From: an uncultured Alloprevotella sp.
GTDB lineage: Bacteria; Bacteroidota; Bacteroidia; Bacteroidales; Bacteroidaceae
Reading direction: 5' to 3'
Assembly: GCA_944322095.1 (NCBI GenBank)
Contig: CALUNU010000007.1
Span: 49,719-113,718, forward strand
DNA: 64,000 nt
Shown here in pieces: positions 34,298 through 43,618 of the stretch. The position numbers were made by a program, and so were the translations under genes. Within the stretch, counting starts at the first letter, position 1, and every line of letters starts with the position of its first letter. A model generated the notes under the pieces. The model searched no databases. It saw only the letters and a program-made list of their open reading frames with translations, and was not told where the DNA came from.

Positions 34298-34720
34298 ATG
34301 AAAATGCTCATTCTCTTGCTTTTCGCCCTGTTTTGCGTGGCGCTCCTGCTGGGCGCGCTCCGCAACCGCCGCCTGCGCCGCCGGGTGGAGCGCGGCGAGC
34401 TGGAAGAGCTGCCAGGCGTGCAGAAGGCGCGTCCCGACGGTTGCTGCGGCCAGCACGCCGTGTGCGAGAAAGAAAGCTTGCTGGCCGGCGTGAGCCGCGA
34501 CATAGAATATTACGAAGACGAGGAGCTCGACGCCTATCGCGGCCGGCTCTCGGATGCCTATACGCCTGCCGAGGAAGACCGCTTCCGCGAGGTGCTCTAT
34601 ACGATGCGCCAGGACGAAGTGGCGGGCTGGGTGCGCTCGTTGCAGTTGCGTGGCGTGGCTCTGCCCGATGGCGTGAAGGACGAAGTCATCCTGCTCGTGG
34701 GCGAAAGGAGGGGGCTGTGA
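34298..34720 (+). CDS. Conserved Bacteroidales Cys-motif membrane protein
   Basis: The 140-residue product starts MKMLILLLFALFCVALLLGALRNRRLRRR, one membrane helix followed by a basic stretch. A soluble part then has a CCGQHAVCEK motif near residue 50 and an acidic helix EYYEDEELDAYRGRLSDAYTPAEEDRFREVLYTM. The frame is open upstream, but this ATG gives the sensible membrane anchor. The stop overlaps the GTG start of the metal ABC permease (GTGA), so the two are translationally coupled, which suggests a role in metal handling. The CCGxHxxC motif could bind a metal. The family is conserved in Bacteroidales but has no established function known to me. Confidence 0.7.
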   Translation: MKMLILLLFALFCVALLLGALRNRRLRRRVERGELEELPGVQKARPDGCCGQHAVCEKESLLAGVSRDIEYYEDEELDAYRGRLSDAYTPAEEDRFREVLYTMRQDEVAGWVRSLQLRGVALPDGVKDEVILLVGERRGL

Positions 34721-35538
34721 GCGGGCTGCTGGGATACACCTTTTTCCAGCACGCCCTGCTGGGTGCGCTGCTTGCCAGCGTGCTGTGCGCCGTCGTCGGC
34801 ACGTACGTCGTGACGCGGCGGCTCGTCATAGCCGGTGGCGGCGTGGCCCATGCCTCGTTGGGCGGCGTGGGCATGGGGGCCTATTTCGGCTTCAACCCGC
34901 TGCTCGGTGCCGCCGTCTTTGCCGTGGCCTCGGGCTTTGCCATACAGGCCATGGGGCGCCGCGCAGGCGTGCGCGAGGACTCGGCCGTGGCCATGCTCTG
35001 GACGCTGGGCATGAGCCTGGGCATCCTGTTTGCCTATCTGGCTCCGGGCTTCATGGCCGACCTGCCCGCCTATCTTTTCGGCGACGTGCTCTCCATCACG
35101 CGGGCCGACCTGTGGGCGCTGCTTGCGCTCACGGCAGCGGCGGTGGCTTTTGTGGGGCTGTGGCTGCCGGTGGTCGTGGCCGTAGCCTACGACCGCGATT
35201 TTGCGGTCACACAGGGGCTTCCCGTGCGCCTCGTCGAAGGCGTGATGACGCTCCTTACGTCGCTGAGCATCGTGGCCTGCCTGCACGTGGTGGGCATTGT
35301 GCTGGTGGTCTCGCTCCTCTCCGTTCCTCAGACGACGGCCGCCCTGCTGGTGCGCACGTTCCGCGGCATGATGTGGCTCTCGGCGCTCATCGGCTACGCG
35401 GGCTGCCTGGGCGGGCTGGCCCTCTCGTATGCGCTCGACGTGCCCAGCGGCGCCTCGATCATCGTGGTGTCGGTGGCCATTTATCTGCTGGTTTATACAA
35501 TAAAACGGCTGAAAACGAGTTTAAAAAGAGGGGCGTAG
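34717..35538 (+). CDS. Metal ABC transporter permease, ZnuB/MntB family
   Basis: The 273-residue integral membrane protein has the ABC-3 permease pattern of about eight or nine helices: FFQHALLGALLASVLCAVVGTYVVTRRLVIAGGGVAHASLGGVGMG (the conserved AGGGVAHASLGG loop), GVREDSAVAMLWTLGMSLGILF, FGDVLSITRADL, and HVVGIVLVVSLLSVPQTTA. The GTG at 34717 overlaps the previous stop. The substrate is probably zinc or manganese; the ATPase and binding protein are not adjacent. A 46-base gap separates it from porW. Confidence 0.88.
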   Translation: MSGLLGYTFFQHALLGALLASVLCAVVGTYVVTRRLVIAGGGVAHASLGGVGMGAYFGFNPLLGAAVFAVASGFAIQAMGRRAGVREDSAVAMLWTLGMSLGILFAYLAPGFMADLPAYLFGDVLSITRADLWALLALTAAAVAFVGLWLPVVVAVAYDRDFAVTQGLPVRLVEGVMTLLTSLSIVACLHVVGIVLVVSLLSVPQTTAALLVRTFRGMMWLSALIGYAGCLGGLALSYALDVPSGASIIVVSVAIYLLVYTIKRLKTSLKRGA

Positions 35539-35584
35539 CCTTTTGTGCCTGAGGGCGCCCCGTTTTCAACCAAAGACAGCGCGC

Positions 35585-38503
35585 GTGAAACGCTTACCCA
35601 TATACATAGCCCTGACGTTGCTGGCCGTGGCCGCCTTCTCGGGCTGCTCCACGAAGAAGAATACAGCTTCTTCGCGCTTCTGGCAGTCGTTTGTCACGCG
35701 CTATAACGTCTATTACAACGGCAGCGAAGCCTACAAGGAGGGTTGCCTGGCCAAGGAGCAGGGCAACAAAGACAATTACACCGAGATGTTGCCCTATTTT
35801 CTTGTGGGCAACGAAAAATCGCGCGACTTGGGAAAGAGCAACTTCGAGACGGCCATCACGAAATGTGAGAAGGCCATACAGCTCCATTCCATCAAGAAGA
35901 AACCCGTGGTGAACCCCTCGAAGCGCCGCTCGCCCAAGATGAAGGCTTATCTGAGCCGGCAGGAGTTTAACCCCTTCCTGAAAAATGCCTGGCTCTTGAT
36001 GGGACGGGCACAGTTCCAGAAAGGCGACTTCATCGAGGCGGCCTCGACGTTTTCCTACATCGCGCGCCATTATGCCCCCGAGCCCCTCGTGGCGGCCGAG
36101 GCCCGCACGTGGCTGGCACGCTGCTATGCACAGCTCGACTGGTTCTATGACGCCGAGGACGCCCTCGACAAGGCCCGGCGCGACACGCTCAACAACGCCA
36201 TCCGCCGCGAGATGCTCTTCACCGAGACCGACCTCCTGCTGCGCCAGCAGCGCTACGCCGAGGCTCTCCCCCTGTTGCAGCAGGCGGCCAAGAAAGAAAA
36301 GCGCAAGCTGCAAAAAGCCCGCCTCTACTTCCTGTTGGGGCAGGTGAACCTGCATCTCGACAAGAAGCGTGAGGCTGCCGAGGCGCTCCGCAAGTGTATC
36401 AAGCAGAGCCCGCCCTACGAGCTCTCGTTCAACGCCCGCATCCTGCAGACCGAAGCCTTCACCTCGCCCGACGAAGCCCGCAGCATGGTGAAGCGCCTGC
36501 GCCGCATGGCACGCGACGGGAGCAACAAGGATTATCTCGACCAGGTGTACTATGCAATGGGCAACATTTATCTTACGCTCGGCGACACAGTGCAGGCCAT
36601 CAGCTCCTACGAGACAGGGCGCGGGAAGAGCACGCGCGGCGGCGTCGAAAAGGGCATGCTCCTGCTCCGCCTGGGCGAGCTCTATTGGGAGCGCGGGCGC
36701 TACGACCTGGCCCAGTCGTGCTACGGCGAGGCCGTGGGCCTGCTCGACAAGACCCACGAGGCCTACGAGGAGACGATGCGACGCTCCAAGGTGCTCGACG
36801 AGCTCGTGCCCTTCACCTCGGCCGTACACTTGCAGGACAGCTTGCAGCAGCTGGCCCTCATGAGCGAGGAGGAACGCAACGCGGCCATCGACCGCACCAT
36901 CGAACTGCTCAAACGCAAGGAGGAGGCCGAGCGCGAGGCCCGCGAAGACTCGGCCGCCGAGGCCCGCATGCAGGAAAACGCCGCCGCGGGCGGAACGACG
37001 CGCCCCACAACGCAGACGGGCCAAACGGCCGTGGGCGGAAACAAGGAGTGGTACTTCTACAACCCCATGCTCGTCATGCAGGGCAAGCAGGACTTTAAGA
37101 AGCGCTGGGGCAACCGCAAGCTCGAAGACAACTGGCGGCGCTCCAACCGCACCGTCGTGCCGATGGACGACATGGCGGGCGTCGACTATGAGGCCGAAGA
37201 CTCCATCCGCCTGGCCGAGGAGCGGGCCGACAGCCTCGCCCTGGCCGAAGAGGAGGCTGCCGCGCAGCCCGACTCGGCGCAAAACGACCCCCACCGCCGC
37301 GAATACTATTTGAAAGAGATCCCCTTCACGCCCGAAGCCAAGGCGGCGTCGGACCTCATCATCATGGACGGACTTTATAACGCGGGTCTCATCGAAAAAG
37401 ACAAGTTGGAGGACTTTCCTCTGGCCGAACGTACTTTGACGCGCCTGGCGGACCAGTATCCCACGTTCGAGAAGATGGACGACGTGTTCTATCAGCTCTT
37501 CCTGCTCTATTCGCGCTGGGGACAGGCCGACAAGGCGGCCGAGATGAAGGCGCGCATGGCGCAGCTCTTCCCCGAAAGCGCCCTGACCACGCTCATCACC
37601 GACCCCGACTACGAGCGCTATGCCCGCTACGGCCGACAGATTGAGGACTCGCTCTATACGGCCACCTACGAAGCCTACCGCCGCCGCGACAACGCCACCG
37701 TGGCGCGCAACTTCGAGGAGTCGACCCGTCGCTTCCCCACGGGGGCCAACCGGCCGAAGTTTATGTTCGTACACATTCTGAGCCGCATCGGACGTGAGGA
37801 CACGAAGCAGTTGACAGGCGAGCTCCGCGACCTGTTGAAGCAGTTCCCCGAAAGCGACGTCAGCGAGCTGGCGGGCATGCTCGTCAACGGCTTGGAGAGC
37901 GGGCGCACGTTCAATGCCGCCGGGCTCGACCTCGGTTCGCTCTGGTCGCGCCGCACGGCGGCTGCCGACGCCGCCACCGACAGCGTCCGCGCGGGCCGCC
38001 GCCTGCTGCCCGACCGCGACGTGCCGTTCGTCTTCGTCGTGGCCTATCCCACCGACAGCATCGACGACAACCGCTTGCTCTACGAGCTGGCGCGCTTCAA
38101 CTTTACGGGCTTCATGGTGCGCAACTTCGACATCACGCCCTTGCGCGACGCGCAGCTCACGCAGTTTCGCGTGGCAGGCTTCAACAGTTTCGACGAAGCC
38201 CACACCTATGCCCAGCAAGTCTATGCCGACACAACGCTGGCCCGCATGCTGACGAAAGCCCGCGTCGTGCTCATCTCGACCCACAACCTGGAAATGCTCG
38301 GCACGCAGTACAGCTTCGACGACTACCGCAAGTTCTACGAGCAAACCTTCGCCCCGATGGAAATCAAAGACACGCTTCCGCTCGACATGCAGGACGGTCC
38401 CGTCGAAACCCACTACGAGGACGAATATACCCCCGAGCAGCTCGAAGACATGCAGGACGACAGCGCCACCGAGGACGACGAAGGCGAGTGGTACTCCGAG
38501 TAG
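35585..38503 (+). CDS. porW: Type IX secretion / gliding lipoprotein PorW (SprE)
   Basis: The GTG start gives a 972-residue lipoprotein (signal VKRLPIYIALTLLAVAAFSGC, Cys at about 21). It has the conserved N-terminal SRFWQSFVTRYNVYYNGSEAYKEG and long TPR arrays (for example KNAWLLMGRAQFQKGDFIEAASTFSYIARHY, VYYAMGNIYLTLGDTVQAISSYE, LLRLGELYWERGRYDLAQSCYGEA). A long acidic linker precedes another set of repeats and an acidic C-terminus. PorW/SprE is required for T9SS secretion and links outer-membrane core components. Its presence supports T9SS export of the 1544-residue protein at 2266. It ends 25 bases from the convergent efflux operon. Confidence 0.9.
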   Translation: MKRLPIYIALTLLAVAAFSGCSTKKNTASSRFWQSFVTRYNVYYNGSEAYKEGCLAKEQGNKDNYTEMLPYFLVGNEKSRDLGKSNFETAITKCEKAIQLHSIKKKPVVNPSKRRSPKMKAYLSRQEFNPFLKNAWLLMGRAQFQKGDFIEAASTFSYIARHYAPEPLVAAEARTWLARCYAQLDWFYDAEDALDKARRDTLNNAIRREMLFTETDLLLRQQRYAEALPLLQQAAKKEKRKLQKARLYFLLGQVNLHLDKKREAAEALRKCIKQSPPYELSFNARILQTEAFTSPDEARSMVKRLRRMARDGSNKDYLDQVYYAMGNIYLTLGDTVQAISSYETGRGKSTRGGVEKGMLLLRLGELYWERGRYDLAQSCYGEAVGLLDKTHEAYEETMRRSKVLDELVPFTSAVHLQDSLQQLALMSEEERNAAIDRTIELLKRKEEAEREAREDSAAEARMQENAAAGGTTRPTTQTGQTAVGGNKEWYFYNPMLVMQGKQDFKKRWGNRKLEDNWRRSNRTVVPMDDMAGVDYEAEDSIRLAEERADSLALAEEEAAAQPDSAQNDPHRREYYLKEIPFTPEAKAASDLIIMDGLYNAGLIEKDKLEDFPLAERTLTRLADQYPTFEKMDDVFYQLFLLYSRWGQADKAAEMKARMAQLFPESALTTLITDPDYERYARYGRQIEDSLYTATYEAYRRRDNATVARNFEESTRRFPTGANRPKFMFVHILSRIGREDTKQLTGELRDLLKQFPESDVSELAGMLVNGLESGRTFNAAGLDLGSLWSRRTAAADAATDSVRAGRRLLPDRDVPFVFVVAYPTDSIDDNRLLYELARFNFTGFMVRNFDITPLRDAQLTQFRVAGFNSFDEAHTYAQQVYADTTLARMLTKARVVLISTHNLEMLGTQYSFDDYRKFYEQTFAPMEIKDTLPLDMQDGPVETHYEDEYTPEQLEDMQDDSATEDDEGEWYSE

Positions 38504-38527
38504 ACCGCCGCCCGGCGCAGGCGAAAA

Positions 38528-40120
38528 TCAACGTTTCCGCCCTGTCAGCGTCTCGGCAATGGCTTTTCTTATTTTTTGCCACCCGGGCATTTCTTTGAGC
38601 TCCCTGCGTATCGGAGCGTCGTAGAGAAGAAACAGCAGAAAGAGGAGAATGCATGCGTATGCAGTCCAGCCGTAAAGCTGCTTGATGCTGATTTCCGTTA
38701 TTTGCGTCATGAAGGTTTCCATGAAACGTGGCATGTCGACAGCAGTTCTACCAGCTGTCACACCGTCAAATGCCGCCCCGTAGCGTGCAAGGTTGTCGGG
38801 CAGATAATAGGCCAGGCCACGTGTGTAGATGGCCGCCCCGACCACGCCACCCATGACCATGTGCAACATGTTGAAAACCGACAATGCCTGGAAGAAATGC
38901 TGAAAGCTCATGATTTCTTCCAGGCAGGTCATGAACGCAGTGCTGAGCACGGCGTATGCAAATCCGCGGAGAAATATCGGCAGGTAGAGCTGCGATATAT
39001 GAATGTCGGACGAGATGGTGAAATAGCACCCCAATAAATAACCGACGATGCCTCCCATTCCCACAATGATGAGCCGCAGATAGTTGAAACGCTTCACGTG
39101 CATCCACCAATAGGCGAACAGGCACCCGGCCAGTACGCCGCCCAGCGCAGGCCAGTCCAGCTGTACGCTTGTCAGCGTTCCGTAGTGCATCACCGCTTCC
39201 AAATAGACTTCTTCCAGCACGTGCTCGGTTGCCAGAAACATCTCAATGAGCGTAATTAGCAAGAGGACGGGCAGCAGATGGCGGTAGGCCCACATCTTTG
39301 GCTCGTAGTAGGGATGACGGACGAAGCGTATCCGCCAGATGCAGAAGAGGAGCGTGACGACAACGGCGAGGCTCAGCCGTCGAACGACCGGGCTGTTCCA
39401 CCAGTCGTACCAGTCGCCATAGTTGAACAGGTAGGCAATTTCCAGCAAGAGGGCCGACCAGAGCAAGGCTCCGAGCCAGTCGATGCCAAACAGGGGAAGC
39501 TTCTTGAACAGGCGAAAATGGCGTGCGCCAACAGTCAGAACAAGCAGGTCGAACATCATGATGCCGCCCATGAACAAGTGCATATATGTCCAATGATAAT
39601 GGTACATCAGGTAGGTTGCAAGCAGGTCGGAGAGCTGCATGCTCCCCAAGATGACGATGTGCAGCACGGGGAAAAACACGGTGAAGTCGCGGGTCGGCGT
39701 CATCCACAGCTGGATGTTCGACATACATTCAAACGTGCCTTGTATTTTGCACATGCCTTCGACGAAGCATACCAGCCATAGCAGGGGAAGGAACGTGATG
39801 TGCGGAGCAAGCAGGTTGCAAAGCAGCACACCGGTGGCTGCTGTACACAGCAACGTCTTGTTGGTAAAGCGAAATTTCATGCGAAACAGCAAGGGGAAGT
39901 AGATGGCCATTCCAGACAGGTTGGCAAAGAGACACATCAGGAGGTCTTCGCGCATAAGGGCCGTCTCTCCCATCATCTGGTTCAGCGTGCCCAGGTAAAG
40001 CCCGCCCGAGAATTGGAAGGTAAAGGCTATGAAAACATATATCCAGGGCCTTATCCGTTCGGGAACAAAGCCCCTGAACATCGGCATGGAGAAGGGGGTG
40101 GAGTTTGCTGTTGCGCTCAT
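38528..40120 (-). CDS. MFS efflux transporter, EmrB-like
   Basis: The 530-residue protein has about 14 predicted membrane helices (examples: WIYVFIAFTFQFSGGLYLG, LLMCLFANLSGMAIYFPLLF, LLPLLWLVCF-type segment near 105, LLFLLFLLYDAP at the end), the layout of drug:H+ antiporters of the DHA2/EmrB type common in Bacteroidota. It lies one base downstream of the HlyD-type periplasmic adaptor gene, and a TolC-like gene precedes both, so the three form a tripartite pump. The operon is visibly lower in GC than flanking genes. The exported compound is unknown. Confidence 0.85.
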   Translation of the reverse strand: MSATANSTPFSMPMFRGFVPERIRPWIYVFIAFTFQFSGGLYLGTLNQMMGETALMREDLLMCLFANLSGMAIYFPLLFRMKFRFTNKTLLCTAATGVLLCNLLAPHITFLPLLWLVCFVEGMCKIQGTFECMSNIQLWMTPTRDFTVFFPVLHIVILGSMQLSDLLATYLMYHYHWTYMHLFMGGIMMFDLLVLTVGARHFRLFKKLPLFGIDWLGALLWSALLLEIAYLFNYGDWYDWWNSPVVRRLSLAVVVTLLFCIWRIRFVRHPYYEPKMWAYRHLLPVLLLITLIEMFLATEHVLEEVYLEAVMHYGTLTSVQLDWPALGGVLAGCLFAYWWMHVKRFNYLRLIIVGMGGIVGYLLGCYFTISSDIHISQLYLPIFLRGFAYAVLSTAFMTCLEEIMSFQHFFQALSVFNMLHMVMGGVVGAAIYTRGLAYYLPDNLARYGAAFDGVTAGRTAVDMPRFMETFMTQITEISIKQLYGWTAYACILLFLLFLLYDAPIRRELKEMPGWQKIRKAIAETLTGRKR

Positions 40121-40121
40121 T

Positions 40122-41156
40122 TTAGTATTTTATCTCACATTCAACATTGAATCCCGCTCTCAGTCGGCTCACGTCTTGCGTGTTGTTGTTTTTCAGACGA
40201 ATGCGAACGGGAACCCTTTGCTCCACTTTTACAAAATTGCCCGTGGCGTTGTCTTGTGGAATGAGGGAGAAGGCTGCCCCGGTGGCTTCTGAGATGGATT
40301 CGACCACCCCTTTATAGACGACGCCCGGTACCGCATCGGCTGTAAAGGCCACCTCTGCACCTTCCTTGATGTGGGGCAGCTGGGTTTCCCGGTAGTTGGC
40401 AATGACCCAAAGGTCGCTGTTGTCCACGATGCTCACCATTGTCTGGCCGGGTTGCACCAGTTGGCCTTCATGTATGTCCTTGTGGCCTGTAGTGCCGTCG
40501 CATGTGGCAACGATAACGGTGTAAGAAAGGTTCAGACGGGCCAGGTCAACGGCAGCCTGCGCCAGACGGATGGCAGCGTCGTTTTGTCCCAGCCGGTGTG
40601 TCTGTTCGTTTTTCGAGAGCGAGGTGGAGTGTTTCATGCGGATGGCCTGTTCGTAGCGTGCGTCGATAGATTCGTAGGTAGTCTTTACGTTGTCGTATTG
40701 TTGACGTGTGACAGCGTCTTCATCCAGCAGCTTCTCGTATCGTTGCAGTTCGCGTTTTGCGTTGGCCCGCTCCACGCGAAGCTCTTCAATGCCCGCATCG
40801 TTTACCGTCAGGTTGTTTTGCGTGGTGGCTATTCCTGCGTTGGTGACGCGCTGGCCTGCCAGTGCGTTGGCCAGGTCGGCTTCGGCTTGTGCCAGCCGCA
40901 GCTTGAACTCTGTGTTTTCAATCACGAGCAAGGTGTCACCCTTGTGTATCGGCTTGTATTCCTCGAAGTAAATTTTCTTGATGAAGCCTTGCACGCGCGT
41001 ATTGACCGGGGTGATGTGTTGTTTCACCTGAGCGTTGTCGGTGTATTCCACGTTGCCCGGGTGAACGAAGCGTGAGCAGACGTATGCTATCCCGGCTGCC
41101 AGCAATGCCAATACAATGGTGTTGTAAATCAGCTTCTTTGTTTTTCGTGTTGTCAT
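40122..41156 (-). CDS. Periplasmic adaptor, EmrA/HlyD family
   Basis: The 344-residue membrane-fusion protein has an N-terminal anchor helix (LIYNTIVLALLAAGIAYVCSRFV), the first barrel strand segment YTDNAQVKQHITPVNTRVQGFIKKIYFEEYKPIHKGDTLLVIE (a biotinyl-lipoyl half), a long coiled coil (about residues 75-190), the returning lipoyl half (CDGTTGHKDIHEGQLVQPGQTMVSIVD) and a beta barrel ending RAGFNVECEIKY. It connects the inner-membrane pump (38528-40120) with the outer-membrane TolC-like protein (41182-42495). Confidence 0.9.
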   Translation of the reverse strand: MTTRKTKKLIYNTIVLALLAAGIAYVCSRFVHPGNVEYTDNAQVKQHITPVNTRVQGFIKKIYFEEYKPIHKGDTLLVIENTEFKLRLAQAEADLANALAGQRVTNAGIATTQNNLTVNDAGIEELRVERANAKRELQRYEKLLDEDAVTRQQYDNVKTTYESIDARYEQAIRMKHSTSLSKNEQTHRLGQNDAAIRLAQAAVDLARLNLSYTVIVATCDGTTGHKDIHEGQLVQPGQTMVSIVDNSDLWVIANYRETQLPHIKEGAEVAFTADAVPGVVYKGVVESISEATGAAFSLIPQDNATGNFVKVEQRVPVRIRLKNNNTQDVSRLRAGFNVECEIKY

Positions 41157-41181
41157 GGTGCAGTTCTTTTTGGGAGATAAG

Positions 41182-42495
41182 TTATAAAGTATGGGTGACG
41201 TATTTCATTTTATAATAGTTGTACAAGATGTTGATGCGGGCGTCCACCAGCTCCATGTCGGCGCTGAGTTTTGTGTTGCCTGCGTCCAGCATGTCGGTGA
41301 GCAGGGCCATTCCGTTCTTATAGCGCTTGTCGGTGACGTTATAGTTCTCGTCTGCCAGCCGAACGCTGTTTTCTTGTGTTCGCAGGTCGGCAAAGGCCGT
41401 TAGGAAGTTCACATAGCTTTCCTGCACGGCGTTTTCCACCTGCTCTTGCATCCATTAGTGGTGTTCCTGCGCCTGACGAACGTTCAGACGGGCTTGTTTC
41501 AGTTTTTTGTTGTTCTTGAAGAGTGAGGAGAGATTGTACCTTACTCCTATTCCCACATACCAATAATTGAAATTATTATCCAGTACGGGCACTTCGATCG
41601 TGATGGGGCCGTCCAAATGGTCGGCTGCCACGAGGGCGATGTGTGGAAGGCGTTCGGAGCGTTCCAGTCGCACCTTCTGTTCATTGAGCCGGACCGTTGT
41701 TTCCGCTTGTTTCAGCGAGATGTTGTGGTGTTCCGCCAGGTTTTGCCATTCGTCTTCTGTCAGCGCGGCGACCTTTTGTTCCAGCAAGGAGGCGTCGGGA
41801 GTTATCTCCGTGCTTTCGGGGAGGTGCAAGGTGGTTGTCAGCCGGTGGTTGGCTATGCTGCGTGCGTCCTTCACTCTCGACAGCTGCAAGTTCAGTTGCT
41901 CCCTTTGCAGTTCGTAACGGGTGATGTCGTTTTTCAGCACCGTCCCCTGTCCTCTGCGGGCTTTCATGTTGGCAATGACCTCCCGTGTCAGTTGCAGGTT
42001 TCTTTGCAGCACTTTGATTTGGTTGTCCAGTTTGTAAAGGTTCAAGTAGTGTCCCACCAGCAGGAAGCGTATTTCCTGCACGTTCTTCTGCAAGTTGAGT
42101 TGCGCCATCAGCTTTCCCAGCTCGGCCTGTCGGATGCCGCTGCTTATGGCGCCGCCTGCATAGATGACCTGTTGGGCTTCCAGGGCGAAGTTGTTGCCGA
42201 AATGGGGCATTTCCACCGTTGTTGTGTTGCCGAAATCCCTGTCCCATAGCTTTCCGTTGCCCAGATAGCTGGCCGAAAGGGATACATTCACGTCGGGGAG
42301 CCTTTGTGCTTTGGCTGCTTTCAGTGCTTCGCCGGCGGCTTCCGTTGCTGTTCTGTAAGTTTGGATGCTTTTGCTTTGTTCGTCCGCAAGACGAAACAGT
42401 TCCTCGATGCCCATCTGTCGGGGTTGGGCACATAAGCTGCGGCTGCATAGGACGGCAATGCACAGCAGTCCTATGAGCCTATTCTTTTTGCTCAT
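41182..42495 (-). pseudogene. TolC-family outer-membrane efflux protein with in-frame stop
   Basis: The frame is continuous for about 437 codons except for a TAA at 41455-41457, codon 347, in the context HH-stop-WMQEQVENAVQESYV. Upstream: a signal peptide (LIGLLCIAVLCSRSLCAQ) and the first TolC repeat (FRLADEQSKSIQTYRTATEAAGEALKAAKAQRLPDVNVSLSASYLGN). Downstream: helices of the second repeat ending INILYNYYKMKYVTHTL, as in full-length homologues. A CAA-to-TAA change would explain it. As read, translation stops before the last helical hairpin, so the pump would lack an intact outer-membrane duct. A sequencing error, a recent mutation or suppressed stop are alternatives. The promoter lies about 165 bases upstream. 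Confidence 0.85.
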
Positions 42496-42661
42496 AAATT
42501 ATTTGATTGGATGAAGGTTTCTGATGAATATAGCTGCGGAAAGAGAGGCAACGGTCAGATCAGAGCCGCTGCGCCCCATGCGTGGAAATCATGAATCTTG
42601 TTCTTGTAGACAACGGTGTATATTTCCATTCTTTCGCGTCCTATATCCATAATTGGATGTG

Positions 42662-42669
42662 CAAAAGTA
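42662..42669 (-). promoter_or_regulatory. Efflux operon promoter -7 box
   Basis: TACTTTTG on the minus strand, about 165 bases before the tolC-like start. The rest of the gap 42496-42898 shows no gene; it holds this box and the hairpin at 42781. Confidence 0.6.
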
Positions 42670-42780
42670 GAAAAAAACAGGGCAGAATGTAACGCTACAA
42701 GGCTCGTCTTTTTTGCTATTTTAACGGTTTAATCTGTTCCTCGGTGTGGAAAACCGACCCTGTGCTTTTCCTTTATGCCA

Positions 42781-42815
42781 GTGCCCCAGCAAACGGAGTC
42801 TGTTTGCCGGGGCAC
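42781..42815. terminator. Strong hairpin downstream of the 42899 gene
   Basis: GTGCCCCAGCAAAC / GTTTGCCGGGGCAC stem with one mismatch and a 7-base loop. No T tract follows on either strand, so it is a weak or atypical terminator. Confidence 0.5.
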
Positions 42816-42898
42816 TGGCCGTGGTGGCGTGGCAGCCAGGCCGGGACGAGGCGCACCTGCTGCTTTGTGGGGTGGTTGGCCGGCGACTTGCCGCCCCG

Positions 42899-43618
42899 TC
42901 AGAACACGTCGAGCGTCAGGCCGAAGCTGAGCGAGAGGATGTCGCCCAGGCGCACGTTTTTGTTGGGAATGGCCGAGATGATATACAGGTCGGACGTGCC
43001 CAGCTCATAATAGAAGGCGATGCTCTTGTGCATCCACCGCTTGCGCAGGGGGATATGGTAGCGGAAACGCTGGCCCAGAAAGACGCCTGCGCGTATCTTC
43101 GTGGCGAAGCCGTAGTACGACTTGGGGTAGCGCGAGGGCTCGTGCGCCCAAAAGTCCTCGCCAAAGATGGTGTTCAGGTAGATGCCCGCCGTGAGCGGTT
43201 CCACGCTCCACCATCGGCCCATGGGCAGGCGCCACGGCACGAAGCGCTCCTTGACCGTGAGCGTTGCCTTGGCACAGTCCGACTCGTAGCGCGGCACGAA
43301 GCCCAGGAGCACCTCGCTCTCCCAGCGGTCGCGGCGGCCGTAGTGCCACCCGATGCCGGCCGAGAGAAAACCGATGCTGCCGGCATATTGCACGACGGCC
43401 TGGTTGGGGATGAGCTTCTCAGCGCGACGCAGGTAGCGCTGCTTGTTGCGCTCGTAGCGCGGCAGGTTCGTCTCGCAGCTGTGGGGCAGGAGGGTGTCGG
43501 CCGCCGTGACCGCCGTGTCGGCCGTTGCCGCCGGCGTGCAGGCCGCGGCTCCCGCGGGCAGGATGGCTGCCGCCGACGCCAGCAGGCTAACAAGCCACTT
43601 CTTCATACGTGTATCCAT
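42899..43618 (-). CDS. Exported hypothetical protein, beta-rich envelope protein
   Basis: The 239-residue protein has a signal peptide (KKWLVSLLASAAAILPAGAAA, from Met5). The mature part alternates aromatic and charged residues with segments such as AVVQYAGSIGFLSAGIGWHYGRRDRWESEVLLGFVPRY and YYELGTSDLYIISAIPNKNVRLGDILSLSFGLTLDVF. The aromatic C-terminus (final Phe) is typical of outer-membrane barrels or barrel-associated proteins. I do not recognise a named family. Its start overlaps the end of the phosphoesterase gene by 32 bases, so the pair is co-translated. Confidence 0.7.
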   Translation of the reverse strand: MDTRMKKWLVSLLASAAAILPAGAAACTPAATADTAVTAADTLLPHSCETNLPRYERNKQRYLRRAEKLIPNQAVVQYAGSIGFLSAGIGWHYGRRDRWESEVLLGFVPRYESDCAKATLTVKERFVPWRLPMGRWWSVEPLTAGIYLNTIFGEDFWAHEPSRYPKSYYGFATKIRAGVFLGQRFRYHIPLRKRWMHKSIAFYYELGTSDLYIISAIPNKNVRLGDILSLSFGLTLDVF

